Part shown: piece after piece, positions 1 to 13,241 of the stretch
Layout of the letters: the number at the start of each line of letters is the position of its first letter
Numbering within the stretch: position 1 is the first letter of the stretch
Origin: Combretum micranthum
Lineage: Eukaryota; Streptophyta; Magnoliopsida; Myrtales; Combretaceae
NCBI GenBank assembly: GCA_024138025.1
Contig: JAMXBD010000722.1
Span: forward strand, 186,001 to 250,000
Length of the DNA stretch: 64,000 nucleotides
Direction: 5' to 3'
The notes under the pieces: model-generated
The model's database searches: none
Told to the model about the DNA's origin: nothing
The model's input: only the letters and a program-made list of their open reading frames with translations
Made by a program: the position numbers and the translations under genes

Positions 1-460
1 TTCATGCTATTCCTCATTTGTTCCTGAGCTATCCGAGTACTTTGTTATTACTGCTGACTTTATTGGACTTTTATGTATAAACTCATGTATCCATTCTTTT
101 CCTTCATAAAGAGTACCAAGCTTCTCAAGGCGAGGCACTTAGTCCATCCATTTCTTAGCCCAAAACTCTTGTAATTACCTTCTTATCTTTTTCTCAACTT
201 GATGGTGATATTGTATGGTGTTTAATTATGGGCTCGATATTCCTTACCAAGTCAATGTATAATGTATGACAAAGAAGAGTAAGTATACAACTAACAAAAA
301 TTAGGGGTGTTGATGCAATTTTATATGTGTAGAAGCTCAATTGACGTATTTTAACAAAAAATTCATTGATATGGTTTCATCCCTATTAACTGGCCATATA
401 CGAAAATTGCTATTGATTATTATATCTAACACTATGTTTGATGTGTTCATGTGGAAGAGA
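1..460. other. Unassigned AT-rich sequence
   Basis: I see no gene, RNA gene or recognisable element here. The only open frames are short and of low complexity. Confidence 0.5.
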
Positions 461-735
461 AATGAAACAAGTGAAAAAAGAAATACACTATCTAGTTTAT
501 TTTGGAAATTTACAAAGGAAACAAAATAAAATGAAAAGAATTATTTTAAGTTTCTTGATTTGCTTCGTATTTAAAAAGAAAAAAAAAAAGAAATAAAACA
601 AGTGAAAAAAGAAATACACTATCTAGTTTATTTTGGAAATATACAAAGGAAACAAAATAAAATGAAAAGAAATATTTTTAACTTTCTTTATTTGCTTCGT
701 ATTAAAAAAGAAAAAAAAAAGAGAAATAAAACAAG
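461..735. repeat. Tandem duplication, about 131-bp unit, 2.1 copies
   Basis: Two nearly identical units follow each other. Each begins with an ACAAGTGAAAAAAG motif (cytosines at 468 and 599, so the period is 131 bases) and ends in an A-rich run of about 15 bases. A third copy begins near 721 and stops after ACAAG at 731-735. The copies differ by a few substitutions and small A-run changes, as expected for a fairly recent local duplication. No coding capacity is visible. Confidence 0.85.
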
Positions 736-1125
736 TATTTGATAAAATTAACTTTATTTTATTTCGACGACATTATTATAAAGGGCATTGCTATACTTTC
801 AATATGTTTTCATCTTTTTTTTTTTTTTAAAGAAATTTACTTTACGGTAGTAGTTTTTATCCATATCATCTTTCACTCCCATCTATTCTTACTCCCTAGA
901 ACAACAACATTTTTAACTTCCCAACGTTTTTTGCCATTTCTACCTAACCTGTGGCTATCTGAACACAGTATAGGCAAAACTCCAATGAATTAGTAAAGCA
1001 AAAACGTTCTTTAAATAAGAATATAACTCAAGCATTTTGAGTAGTAAAACCCCGAAATTAGTGGCAAGTCCCATACATCTACTCTGCAAGCCAAATCTCA
1101 GCCGACAATTTCTAAGCACACCTTA
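736..1125. other. Unassigned AT-rich sequence
   Basis: Nothing recognisable. A short frame at 739-993 is rich in Phe and Ile and has no domain signature, so I do not call it a gene. Confidence 0.4.
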
Positions 1126-1447
1126 GAGCAGTCATATTAATCGAATCCTTTATAAGATTCTTAAAGTGTTATATTAATATTTTAAAAAAAATTTCATCAT
1201 TTTATTTGTAAGGCCATTTATATAAGTTTTTTTTCACTTTTTTTTATATTTTTGTAAGTCTCATTTATTTTTACACAATACCTTAATTATATAAAATAAT
1301 AATAAAATATTAAAAAAGAACTCATTTTTTTGAATCATTTATAAAAGATCCCAAAAATTGAAAGAACCCTCTATATCAATAAAGACTTAAAAAAAATAAG
1401 ATCCTTAACCTAAGAATCCATGTCAAGAACTTCAAATGCAAATGCTC
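1126..1447. mobile_element. MITE, Tourist/Harbinger-like (non-autonomous DNA transposon)
   Basis: A 322-bp AT-rich segment is bounded on both sides by TTA (1123-1125 and 1448-1450), the usual target duplication of PIF/Harbinger elements. The ends are inverted: the left starts GAGCAGTCAT and the right, read on the other strand, starts GAGCATTTGC. Subterminal motifs around AAGATTCTTA also recur in inverted order. There is no open frame, as expected for a MITE. The terminal repeats are weak beyond the first five bases, so the superfamily is an inference. Confidence 0.5.
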
Positions 1448-2567
1448 TTAATGATGACACATGATAAACTGATCGATGTAAAAAAGATTGCATTCGACAC
1501 GCGACGTCGTGATTTTTTAATACATTGCATAAAGTAATCAAAGCAAACTGGTTTGATCCTTGCTCCCTTCGTATATTTCATTTATTTAATTTTCTTTCTT
1601 TTTTTTTTTTTTGTTGTTTGAAGAAAACTATACGAAAAGTCCCTTAAAAGCATGCTTCATATTTTGTGCTATTTTTTTTTTCAAATATTTTACTCTAACT
1701 AGATAGAACCATTCGTCTCATTTTATTTTATAATTTTATACTTACCTCCAATCATTTATACCATAAGGTAAGAGTCATCTAATGATAAAATTATAAAGAA
1801 TTGAAGTAACTCATTTAAAATATAAAGAATTACCCTTATAGGAGCTCGATAAACTTAAAAAAAAAAAAAAAAAAGTAGAATAGAAAGGTAAATCCATGAT
1901 AATAGAATAGGTTGCTACTAGGCATGAACAGTTGTTATTTTGTCAGCTTCATAGAGAAAAACTTTTTTCATCTACTCAGTTGATGTAATAATTTTGTAAA
2001 TTGAGACCCACTAACTAATTTATCATTGATTTAATGTCGTTTTCAAAATGAAAACTAATCTGCAAAGTCTGTACATTTATAAATTAACTAGTAACAGAAA
2101 TAAATTTTTAATGTGTGTAAATATATTTACAATTACTATATCATATCATTTTTATTAACATTAACATAATAACATATCAAACCTTATAATGAAATCAAAA
2201 CGTTTTTCTCATTAATCCATTATTAGCCCATATATTGAATTATATATGACATACAAAATTACATGCATATTTAATATATTATATGTATTATCAGAGCACT
2301 ATATATATACGTTATAGATATATGTATTTAATGTCATATATCATATTGTCTAGATTATCATAATGTAATAATACTATATCTATAATGTTATAATACAATC
2401 TATATACAATGTTATAAATATAATATGAACATAGTTATATGAATTGTAATATTATATATGATATATCTATGTAACATATTATATCTATCTATCTATCTAT
2501 CTTATTATGGTACTACCTATATGAAGTGGAAAGCCTAAAAAAAATTTCAATAATTAAGGGCATTATA
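1448..2567. other. Unassigned AT-rich sequence with a short (ATCT)n run
   Basis: There are no genes. A short ATCT microsatellite lies at about 2483-2504. Long A and T runs occur near 1600, 1673 and 1858. Confidence 0.5.
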
Positions 2568-2990
2568 TGTAAGTCCATAGATTTGTCGATTTTCGATACT
2601 CTTAGATGAAAACCCTATAGCTAATACCAAAATCAGAACCCTAAAATCGGCCCAAGTTAAAACCGAACTCTAGAAATCCTAGACGAGATTAGATAAAGAT
2701 TCAATAATCCTAACATGTCACATGAATTAGGTAAAGCTCAAAACCCTAAAGTAAGTAGTTTAGCAAAAATGTATCACCATCAAAAATTCCAAATATCATA
2801 ACCTAATCGATCCAAAAACCCATGCTAAATGATTCATGTATCTGATCACTAATAGGAAAATCAATCAAATATATTTAAATAATATTTAATAATGAAATAA
2901 TATAAAATACTTTCCTATAATATAGTTGTAATATAAAATAAGATATATCATAAAGAAGGACAAAGAGTATAATTTCACCAATTTAAAGTA
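2568..2990 (+). mobile_element. Ty3/gypsy LTR piece, sense on + strand
   Basis: From 2568 (TGTAAGTCC) to about 2950 the sequence matches, in reverse complement, the end of the LTR that finishes at 7288. Shared blocks include the TTTTCGATA region, the AAACCCTA repeats, the GATTAGATAA block and TTTCCTATAATATAG. It is therefore the sense-strand 5' portion of a related LTR. I could not find its other end and no target duplication is visible, so it is probably a truncated copy. Confidence 0.65.
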
Positions 2991-4071
2991 GAGGCAATTT
3001 TGTCTATCCTAATTGAGTATTTATATAAATAAAACCATTTCACCTAAACCACTTTTTTTTTCTTTTCTACAGTAGCTCTTAAAGCCTCAAATCCTAGTTT
3101 TCCCTTCATGAAAGTATTTCCATGGAAGAAACAATCAAAGACTAGGAGGTTAAGGCAAGTATTTCTTTCTATGGTCTTTTGATGTTCTAAAGAGAATTTC
3201 TTTCCTAGCCTATGCTTTCGGTGTAAAGGTGTTCATGTTTGGGAGGAAATTGTTGATCTTACGATTGTAGATTTGCAAAGGAGGAGAAAAATCAATTTAT
3301 TATAGGTATATTGATTAAAAAATATATTTATATGTTGTAAATTATGATCTTGGAATTTTATAAGTTTAAAGATCAAAGAGAACAATGTTTTGGAGTTTTT
3401 TTTTTTTTTTTGTGTTTTAGAGCAAAGTGGGGTTTGACAAAGAGATACAGCTATGACATAGGTTGTGATCTTCTCGGAAGTCACAAGTTTTGGTTGATCA
3501 CGATCATGACAGAGGCCATGATGGTCATCATGCCCCCATCACGAGTGTGATAGAGGTCATAATGGTCGTAATGCTCCCCATTATGGGGCATGACAAGGGT
3601 GTTTCTTGCTTTCCTTTTCTCTAGAGTCTGTTGTTCTCCATCACGAGCATGATCAATAGGGGATGAAGTAATATTGTTTTCATCCTTGTTTTGACCTTCC
3701 TAAACACCGAAACCCTTAACTTAACATCTAGTACACTTAAACCTAAGTTAGAAGGTATACTTAGACGACAAAAAATAGTAATAGTTTTTGATAGCTTAGA
3801 AAGATAGATAACTTAGAATTATGTTCACTTTCTAAAATCAATTTTTGAGTTAATAATCGTTATATGTGATCAGATGATTCTGGTTTTGTTGAGTTAGCTG
3901 TTCTAAGTGATTGTATTAGGTACGTCATTACCTTAGTTGCCGCTTTTCTGTGTTAGGCATTAGCATTGAAAATGGATTAATCATTCATCAGACTCTAATT
4001 CATGTTTTGCTGCTTGTGTTTGGCTAGGCCTAGTAATGCTAGGGTGGCAACCTAATGATCCTTATGTGATA
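2991..4071. other. Unassigned; TATA-like site and clustered GATCATGA palindromes
   Basis: No gene is supported. An AT-rich TATA-like stretch lies at 3013-3032. From 3498 to 3660 the sequence is crowded with short dyads built on CATGA/TCATG and ATCACGA, a style also seen at 61730-61870. This suggests a decayed LTR of the element type found at the right edge, but I could not set boundaries. Confidence 0.3.
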
Positions 4072-5266
4072 TTGTCCCTAGTGGAGTCGCCTATTGTATA
4101 CAATATAGAAGCCTAAGAATGACTATCCTAGTCACTTAAACGTTTTGATACTATGCACAAGGCGTATTTCACAATAGATAGAATGCAATGGGAATAGCAT
4201 AACTTATGATGGTGGTAATTAAATAACAATGCAAGAGAACTATATATGATCAAACTTATACGAAGTAGATTACATTTTTTAAGAGCATACCCCTGCTAAT
4301 ATCCTCAAATAGGTTAGATTATTTCAATAATCTATAACAGTCTCCAATAATAATGAGGTCTACATCGTGTACGATAGTCCTTGGTTACAATCATAAGTAT
4401 TCCTATAATGACAAAAATCTATAGAGATATAAGCTTACAACATACTTAGTGAGATATTTCCCATCATTCACATTATGTAAACAAATCAAATAAGTTTATT
4501 AGTTCAAGCATATGCAATGCTCATGTACAAAACATGTGAAACGAACAGTATGTATAATCATCTGAATACTATAGATAAAACGGATTTATGCCCTCTGTGA
4601 CAAGGATTAGGTAATTGTCCCGAGGGTCCTTGCAATCCCTACTACTAGTCCTAAAGTACTTGCCAACAGCGTTTAGCTGGTGCGGCTCTAAACTAAGGGT
4701 TGCCTTTCCCGAGTGATATTTTTTCCCCAAGAAGTAAGGTTCATGTCCCAGCATGATTACAACCATCTAGCTCTATGTGTAGAGTAGTAGCTAAAAAAAT
4801 GTGACTAGACGATACAATGTGCGTCCTCATTACAAGCCGAATAGGATTTATAATTCATATTGGGGTGTTTAAGCAACTAATCACACACACATTCTCCACA
4901 TAACAAATGAATAGCAAATATATACAATCATAGTGATGGTTTCGATATGCTTAACTTCATTCTTACTACACACACATAGAAGCACATATATAGCCCATGA
5001 AACCTCCATGCATATCCATCTTATCATTTTCTTAATAAACTAGTGCAACTAGCTACAATCGCATACCAGTTAACAAAATTATAAGGAAAAACTCACTCGT
5101 CTATGATAAAATCTTTAGTTGAAGTGATCCTCGGAAAACATGGCTTCAGGATCCTTGTTACCTGAACAAGGAAAAACCTAAAATGAGTGTTTTGGAACAA
5201 CTTTATCTAAAATTCTACTTCTTGGTTACTATACTCGCTATATTTTTGAGCTGCCTAGTTTAGACC

Positions 5267-5295
5267 TTAAAATGGTTATATCTAAGTCATTTTAA
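5267..5295 (-). other. Conserved LTR hairpin, copy 1
   Basis: Arms TTAAAATG and CATTTTAA are perfect complements around a 13-base loop. The same structure sits at the same relative place in six other LTR copies of the window. Confidence 0.6.
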
Positions 5296-6603
5296 GTTCG
5301 ATTTTCTCATGTGCATAGTTTTTCTACCTACTTCAAATGCTCTATGCATTTATAAGTTTATTTTAAACATTTAAGGTCATTTAAGTCTCAAAATCCTAGA
5401 GGTTAGATAATGCCTAAACTTGTATTTAAACTCATCTTAACACTTTTTGCAAGTTTCATCTTATATAAACCCTCATTTTGATTTCTATGTGTTCTCAAGA
5501 AAAGAATTTTAAGTTGCAAAAGCTTCTAAAATTTATACCTATGATCTTGGCATGTTTTAGAAAAATTTTGTTGTAAGTTCATTTCTTGATTTAAGAAATG
5601 AAAAATCAAAGTTTCACATCCCCTTTTTATGCTTGCATGTCATGACATTTTTTTTTAGAGAAAAATAGTGGGATGGTTTTATTTCCAAATTTTTCTTTTG
5701 GCAAGGGGTTTTCCAAGTATTAAAAATGAGTTTTAGAAAATATTTTACACTATAAAGTATTGTCAATATATGTGGCTTAAGAATTCATTTCGGCATTATA
5801 ATAACATCACTATGAATATTCTATGTACATGAACATAAAACTTAACTAAAAAATATTGTGATATTAAAATGAACTTAGAGTAAACAGTTGACAAGGTCAA
5901 TAATAAAATATAAAGATACAAAATAAACCTGAGAGTCTGAGCTCAAAATTAAGGCTTCCTAAGACTTGAAATAATTCAATCTCTAAGAAAATAAATATAA
6001 TAAAACGAGATGAAATAAATAAAGTGGAAGCCTTGGATTTAGTTCAAGGCTTCCTGGGACTTGAAACGACAAGTCTAAGACTAGATTTAGGACTCGTCTT
6101 CTTAAGACTTGAAGTGGCCAAGTCTGAAAAAACATAAACTGCATTAAATAAATAGATTGTAAGTTAGATTAGTAAGCAATATACTTTAAAGAATATAGAT
6201 ACATATACATAAAGTTACATATATATAAAAGTTAGATTAGTGTATATAACGTAAAATATGAATGCAAACATAAACAAGAATCAAGTATGGCATCTTGCAT
6301 TTCCATTCTCTAACATCATACATCATGGGGAAATCTTTTTATGGAAATGACATGAAGACACATGCATGATTACATAAACATAACAGATGGGTTGTGTCTA
6401 GAGTGTTTACCTAGATGAATTAAACAAAGGTGAGTGGTTGATGGTGGAAGAGGGACACTAATGGTGGTAGTGCAAAAGGGGGAGGTGGCAGTTTGGAGAA
6501 AAAAAAGTTCAAGGGGAGGAGGTGAGAACTTTGGAGAGTAGATAAGAGAGTTGTGAGAAAGTGAAGTGAAGATGTAAAGTGAGAAAATGAGGGGATGAGA
6601 GGA

Positions 6604-6613
6604 TATTTATAGG
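6604..6613 (-). promoter_or_regulatory. LTR TATA box
   Basis: Reads CCTATAAATA on the minus strand. The same decamer stands at the matching place in the LTRs at 20449, 51287 and 59870, which supports it as the LTR core promoter. Confidence 0.5.
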
Positions 6614-7288
6614 GAATGAAGAGTGAATTTAAGTATGAAAGAAAATTGAGAAAGGAGAAAAATAAAGGAGAGTAGGGGGATGGTGCTAGAGAGAGAAAGA
6701 GAGAGAGAGAGTAATGAAGAAGTTATGTATAAATTAGATAAAGTTTGTATGGGAAAAGCAAACTGTAAGATGTACGTGTAAAAATAGGTTTGCAAGAGTA
6801 TAAGAAAAAGGTTATGATAAATAGTATCGAATAGTAATTGAAATGACAAAATTATATATGTAGAAAATAAGATATGCAAAAATCGATTCAATTGACGTTT
6901 TTATTATTAGATAAAATAAAATGTGGTATTAGAAAAATAATTTAACATATTTTATTATTAATTTATTATCCGGTGATGTTATCCTGATCGGCGTGCTTGT
7001 GATTGAGTATGGAAAATGTTTGGTTTAGCTGATGAATTTTGGACTCAATAATTTAATACTATATTATAGGAAATTATTTTATATTTTTTATATTCTTAAT
7101 TTTTATGTATATTTCTCGACTTTCGTGTTAGTGATCAGATAAACGAACTATTTAGGGTTACTCAACTTATCTAATATTGTTTAGGATTTCTAAGGTTTAA
7201 GTTTAACTTGGATCAATTTTAGGGTTTCAGTTCCAATACTAACTCTAAGGTTCTCATCTAAAGATATCGAAAAATGTAGGGCTTTACA

Positions 7289-7628
7289 ATTTTGGTATAC
7301 CAGGTGAAAATAGTAATGGTTTGTAGAGATATCACTTACTCCAGGTTTAGGGTTAGTTGTAAATGGTTTTAAACTGTGTTGGTTACTGGCTAATTTATGT
7401 TGAACTTGAGTGTTCAAATGAATTTTGATAGACAATATAATACACAAATAACTATTTATTTGTTGTAAACTACACTTAAATAGTCATGATATAGATATAT
7501 ATGTGTTTTGTACATGTTTGGAGATTTTATGTAGATTTTAGAAGAAACAGAGCATGTTGAGGGGGAAAAACAGAAGCCCGTCAAGGGTCAAGTTTAAGGT
7601 TCGACACATTAGAATTTAAGGCTCAATA
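7289..7628. other. Unassigned spacer between LTRs
   Basis: Nothing recognisable. One short frame (7190-7447, minus) overlaps the LTR end and has no domain. Confidence 0.4.
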
Positions 7629-9860
7629 TGTCCCACTCCGAAGGTACCCTAGGTGTAGTAAGTAACTACACTTGAATACTATCACAAGATTACCTTCAAA
7701 GAGTGATATGTATTCAAACAAAAATCTTTTAGTTGCTTTAATAAGAAATGATAAATACATGTAAGTCATAAATTAGTAAATAACTATAATCTCAGTGCTT
7801 GAATATAATATGACAAACCATACTACCTTTCTTAAAAGTCTCTAAACACATAATTGATAATTTAAATACTAACTTACTTAGACTAACAATAAAAAAAGAA
7901 AATAACTTATCCCATAATCTTCCATGAACTTTTGGTCTTGAAGTCTTACTGGAGCTAGATTCCTAGAAGTGATAAGCCATGGCCTAAGTGTAAACCTGAA
8001 AGGACTGTTGGAGTGTAAGTGAAACCACGGGCTCAATGAATGACCAGAACTTATTACATATCAAACAAGTTTATTAACAATCATAAGAAATGCACCAATC
8101 AAAATATGCACAAATACAAGCTTAGATAACCAAAATCCAAAGCAAAATAAAGATTTTGCCCTCTCACCGGGTTGAAGGAGCACAATACTATGGCCTACCT
8201 ATCCAGGAGAGACTAAGCAGACAGGAAAAACAACATATTCACTTTAATTATCACTTTTAATTTATATATCTTTAACACTCATTCCCATTTATATCCTTAG
8301 AAACTCCACGAAGTATTAGTCATTTCAAAGCAATACCATAAGCGGAGTCTTCATTTACACTTTAGTTCCTATGGTACTGATAGAACAAATGTAATTTTGT
8401 GTAGAACTAATAGCCTCTTTGCCTAGAAAGACTGAGCATTACTAGAGATCCGAACACTAACACGTAGTAGGCTGCCACTTATTCATATGATGCATACGCA
8501 TATCATGCAATGCATGTTCATTTCATTTATGGTACTAGTAGTTTTTAATCAGGTTTATGGGATCAATCATTTTCAGACAAGCAACATGCTATAATAACTT
8601 GTTCATACATACTTCTATTGTTACTATTATTAGAGTAGCTTAGAAATCAACAGTTCATACATCAAACAATTCTTGTACCCATACAGCAAATTCACTTTAT
8701 TTTGTCATTTAAGATCAGCTAAGCTACAAGCACATACAATGTAATAAGTCAGAGTTACTCACCTACTCATATTGGCTAGTCGTAATAGTCAGTTGAAAAA
8801 TTCCTCTATAATTTCAAAATCACCTATTGAGATGAATAAAATATTCATCAATAAATATAAATTATATAACTAAACTTTATGAGTGTCTAAGTATCATATA
8901 TTGATATTCAGTTTTCTTTTTATTACTATATGGTTTTTAATGGTCCCATGATAACAATTATTATTTAATATTTATTTTTTTTTGCTTTTCTTGATCTTGT
9001 TTGATATTATATATTTTTTTGGGTAGTTGTAGAATTTTATTTTAGTAGATTGATATCATACCATACTATATCATCATTTTATATTGTTCTTTAGTTTAAC
9101 CTATTATAGTAGCTAATATTATTTATTATTATTTAGTTTTGTCATGTTTCTTTTAATTCTTCATATAAATCTTTTCTTTTTTTTGGGAACACATTATTCA
9201 TAATTTTTAGCGTATTTGGATTTCCATTCTTATATATTTATTTATATAAAAAAGTATGTTATATTTATCATAATTATTATTATTTGTAAAGTATACTAAT
9301 TTAGCAATAATGATAATATATTAATATAGTAATAATAATAATATCTTAATCTTAATCTTAATGACAATAACAATAATAATTATAAGAATCATATAGTGCT
9401 AATATCTTTAATAATAATAATAATATATAATAACAACATGAATAATAATATGATGATGATGATGATAATAATATTGATAATCATAATAATAAAAATATCA
9501 TTAATAACATTAATGATAATGATATTATTATTAGTAGTTAGTAGTAATAATAATAATAATATTCAGAATAAAATAGATTTATATAGATTTTAAATTTTAA
9601 TTGAAGCAAGAGAAACATGGCTTGGTACGCGGCCATGTACTAGCCATGTTCTTTTAGAAACATGGTCTCTCCAAAGAAAGAGAGCCAAGAGATATATGGG
9701 GAGTTCACCACCGTGTTCAGCCCGTGCACTTTTGTGGATCCAAAATTTTCAACGCGTTCCGCGTGATTTGATCTATTTTTCTTCAATTTTCCACTTCCAA
9801 CTTGTTTCTAAATCATCTAGTGTTTTTACATGAGATATATATATATATTTATACATATCA
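7629..9860 (-). mobile_element. Diverged LTR fragment related to the element 1 LTR
   Basis: It starts TGTCCCACTCCGAAGG, a diverged form of the element 1 LTR start at 29339. It then follows that LTR block by block: GGTTGAAGGA near 8173, CTACC.ATCCAGGAGA near 8200, CACGTAGTAGGCT near 8461, an AT-trinucleotide region near 9290-9570 and a GC-richer palindromic block at 9620-9770. Past about 9860 the match is lost where the next LTR fragment begins, so its other end is missing. No coding sequence remains. Confidence 0.7.
9290..9570. repeat. Low-complexity AAT/ATG trinucleotide region
   Basis: Imperfect AAT, AAC and ATG trinucleotide runs. The equivalent place in both element 1 LTRs (about 31070-31200 and 41430-41560) carries the same kind of repeat, so it is an inherited part of the LTR. 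Confidence 0.7.
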
Positions 9861-9877
9861 TCTTATAACATTAGATT

Positions 9878-12800
9878 TATAGTCCGCCACAGACCATATA
9901 AGACTCTCGAATTACTATCCAAGTCTTTCGGGAGTCTTGTATAGATGTATGGCGTCACTTTACGGACAATAAAATACTCTATTTAATAGAGTTAAGTAGT
10001 TTAACCCGGCATTCGATAGCATTAGATAATAAATCAAAACGCATATGCAATAGGTACAAATCTAAGGGGCATTCCCCCGCAAAGAATATTTAAAGGTCTA
10101 TTACAGTCATCGGAGTCTTTTGGTTTCCTATGGAAGTCTAAACAATTTGAATATAACTTCTATAGGAAATGCCCAACTCCTGTACCTGAGCTGTAGCCTG
10201 TCTCGATCTAAGCCAAATAAACTCGTGCTGCAACAAATAGAAACTGTAGGGGCGTAAGCTAAACTAGCTTAGTGAGTGAAAACTTCCATGATTAATTATA
10301 ACATATCAATCAAACAAGTAATTAAGCAGACATATGATATGCTTCAAACACGTGAATTCATTAAAATATGGTCAGCCAAAATCATATGTGGGATGAACTT
10401 ACACCTCCATCCCGGGTTAGCAGATTAACGAAATTGGGTACGATACCGTTTAGGCTCACGGTTAACCAACTTATAATTCGTTTTATGGATCACAATTAAC
10501 TAACATTTACACCGTTTAGGCTCACGGAAAACCAACAAATGCTAATGCTCCATCCCCATCGTGTTATGAATGAGTTCAATTTCATCTTCGATTCCGAATA
10601 ATCTATTATACCATTTCTTTTAGGTGACCAATCAATATTCACAAACAGTCAATCCTAGCTCATCTATACAAGCAATGATTAATCATCCGGCTTCGATATT
10701 CTTTAAATTCCACTTCACATAACAACAACAAACATATATAATTCCCATTCAACCCCATCATGCATATTCATTTTATCTTTGCTAAGTAACTAGTGCAACT
10801 ATCATTACAATTACAACAATAATTGAAATCGGAAGTGATACTCACTCGGCCATGGTTCGCCGGTCTTTTAATAATAGTAATCGGGTGGCAAGGATTCGTC
10901 GCTTTCGGATCTCCTAACAAGGAACAAATACTCTAATAAGTATTTCATCACTTGACTAATCCAACTATAAATCAAAACTAATCAAAATCGTAATTCTCGC
11001 TATTTGCGGAAGTCCCGACTTAAAACGGCCATAACTTGGTCATTTTAACTCGAAATTTCGCAAATTATATATCAATTTCTATCTACTTTGAAAGATTATC
11101 TAATTCTAATATTATTTTCAAGTTTTGAAAATATTTAGGTCATGAAACAGAGGGATTAGATCTGATCAATAACGATTTCCATTTCCAAAAATAGTTTTGT
11201 AATTGTTTGAAATGTATCTATTTGATAATTCAAGTATACATAAATATATGATGATTTCCTAACATAAATGACATGTGGCGAGTTCGATGTATGCATGATA
11301 TTGATGATTCTTGCTAAAAGAAAATTTTAGAACTCTTTATTTTGCAAGACTTCAACAATAACTATTTTTTGAAAATCTAGTTTTCTAACTTTGACATCAC
11401 ACTAGTGTTTTGGAATCCATTCTTAGGAATTTCTAGTTATCTTAGTTGAAATTGAGTCTTCATAACATATACTACCTAAGACCTTCATTTCTATATAAAA
11501 ATTTGCATTTTACACTTTGCAAGTATGTTTTCAAATAGGATTTACTCAAAAATCCGAATTTTTAGAAATCCACTTTTTGAATGATTCCTTTGGGAAAAAC
11601 TTATGTAATGCATTAAATTTTAAGACTTTACAATACCTACTACCTAAGGACTTCATTTAATACATAAATCTTTCAATTTGAGCTTGAATAATAGGTGTTT
11701 CCATGGGCATCATCCAAAGTTACAATTTTACAAGTTAACTACTAACTCAGAATTTTTCATCTTGATTCTACTTCTTGTTTTACACATTAATCTCATCAAA
11801 ACTCATTTCAACTTATAAAAATCACTACTTAATGATATCTATTACCTATACCCGTCATTTTTCATTTAAAACATGAGTTTTAAAGTTGATACAAGGGTTT
11901 TTAAAATAGAGCTTTGAAGTCATACGAATTTTCCTTTGAACATTTCTAACAAAAACTTTTCCTTTTTAAGTTCTTTGTCTTATCTACATAAAGATCCACT
12001 AACTACCACATTTATATACACAAGACTAAATCTTTATGAGCATTAATGCATGAAAACACAAAATATCTATATGAACATGAATGTCAAGTATAATATGAGT
12101 GTCTAAGTGCTAGATCTACTACTCATAATGCATGAAAAAGAGTTTAAGAACATGAGCATATATTTTCATGCAAGATCTCTACTTCGACATGCATGAACAT
12201 GATAATATCTCAACAAAAACTCATCAAACAAAGATCTACTCTTGTGATGGCTTGATATTCATGTATTAGCATTTTCTTATCCCTAGTAATGCTCATGGGG
12301 ATTTAAGGTGAAAATACACTGAATAATCTTGCCATTACAAGATTACAAGGTGGGAAAGCTTAAGAATCATCACCTAAAGTTGGATTTGGTGAAGAAATGA
12401 AGAAGAAAAGAGCTTGTTGTGTGTGTGTGTGGTCGGGTGTAGGCTCACAGCAAAGAGAGGAATAGAGAGAGAGTTTTGTGTTTTTTTAAACAAATGAAAA
12501 TGAAATGAAAGAGAGAGAAAGTTAAAGACTATTTATATGAAGTGTAATTAGGGTTTGTTTGAATAATAAAAGAAGAAAAAAATAAAACAAATAGAGGGAA
12601 AAAGGGGGGAAATTGCACCGGCCTCAATGGGAAGGAGAGAGAGAGATTTGAATTTGTTTAAATTGTAATTTATGTAATAAAGTGTATTAAATGTGATAAT
12701 TTATTTAAGAGACAAAAATTTCTTGGAAAAGAAAATATAATGAGTATTTGTAAGGACGTAAGGCTAGGGTATGGGTTATGTGTGTAGTAGGGTGTACTTG

Positions 12801-13241
12801 TGAATAGTGATAAATAGTAGACAAGATATTTACTTTACCGGTAGTAAAGAAAAATACGGGAAAAAGATTATAATTGTAATTTTTATAACCTGAAAAATTA
12901 TAAAACTTATATTTTTGAAATCCTTATAAAATTTCGGTTCTAAGGAGTATTTGGAATATTTTTCTGAGTTTCTAGTTATGAGGCTCGCTTTTCCATAATG
13001 GAGCTCGGGAACGCCTAGAATAGAAAATTTTTCAAAATCAAAACTTTTTATGGTTTGAAATATACTTTAAAATAATATTCCTTACTAAATTATTTTATAA
13101 AAGTTCTTTTGATATGAAACCGAAGGAAAGCCGAATCTAGGGTTTCTAGGCTTCTCTCACTAATCTTGAACTAATCCGGTTTAGGGTTTTGCTTTCCAGT
13201 TTCCGAAGTTTACTTGACTACTAGGAAAACTGGGGTTTACA
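9878..13241 (-). mobile_element. Ty3/gypsy LTR, lacking its first bases, antisense
   Basis: It begins at a TAGTCCGCCACA block that lies about 30 bases inside the related LTR of 43849-48483, so the terminal bases are missing. It contains the AGCTAAACTAGCTTAGTGAG block (10258-10277), the hairpin at 11020-11048, GAGAGAGA tracts near 12460-12650 and a reversed TATAAAT near 12531. It ends in a clean GGGGTTTACA at 13241. No internal coding region adjoins it. The next LTR fragment starts directly after it. Confidence 0.65.
11020..11048 (-). other. Conserved LTR hairpin, copy 2
   Basis: Arms TTAAAACG and CATTTTAA. The single non-Watson-Crick position becomes a U-G wobble in the minus-strand (sense) RNA. 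Confidence 0.6.

Larger units (their letters stand above)
4072..7288 (-). mobile_element. LTR of a Ty3/gypsy element (probably solo), antisense
   Basis: The segment is collinear with the other long LTRs of the window. Its early part matches the start of the element 2 LTR through an AAACGTTTTGATA block and the GCTTA...CTTAGTGAGAT block near 4430. It also carries the hairpin at 5267-5295, a GAGAGAGA tract near 6690 and a reversed TATA box at 6604-6613. It ends GGGCTTTACA at 7288. The left boundary is approximate and no target duplication is obvious. Read on + it is antisense, so transcription would run on the minus strand. Confidence 0.6.

Noticed and set aside
2568..3595. A complete short LTR from TGTAAGTCC to GGGGCATGACA
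   Set aside because: The ends resemble the family termini, but the flanks share no duplication and the right half does not match the family.
6607..6891. 94-codon minus-strand frame with Leu/Ser runs resembling a signal or membrane peptide
   Set aside because: It comes from the GAGAGA tract and TATA region of an LTR; equivalent LTRs do not keep the frame.
9290..9570. Regularly spaced short repeats that might suggest a CRISPR-like array
   Set aside because: They are simple trinucleotide repeats without unique spacers, in a plant-type LTR.
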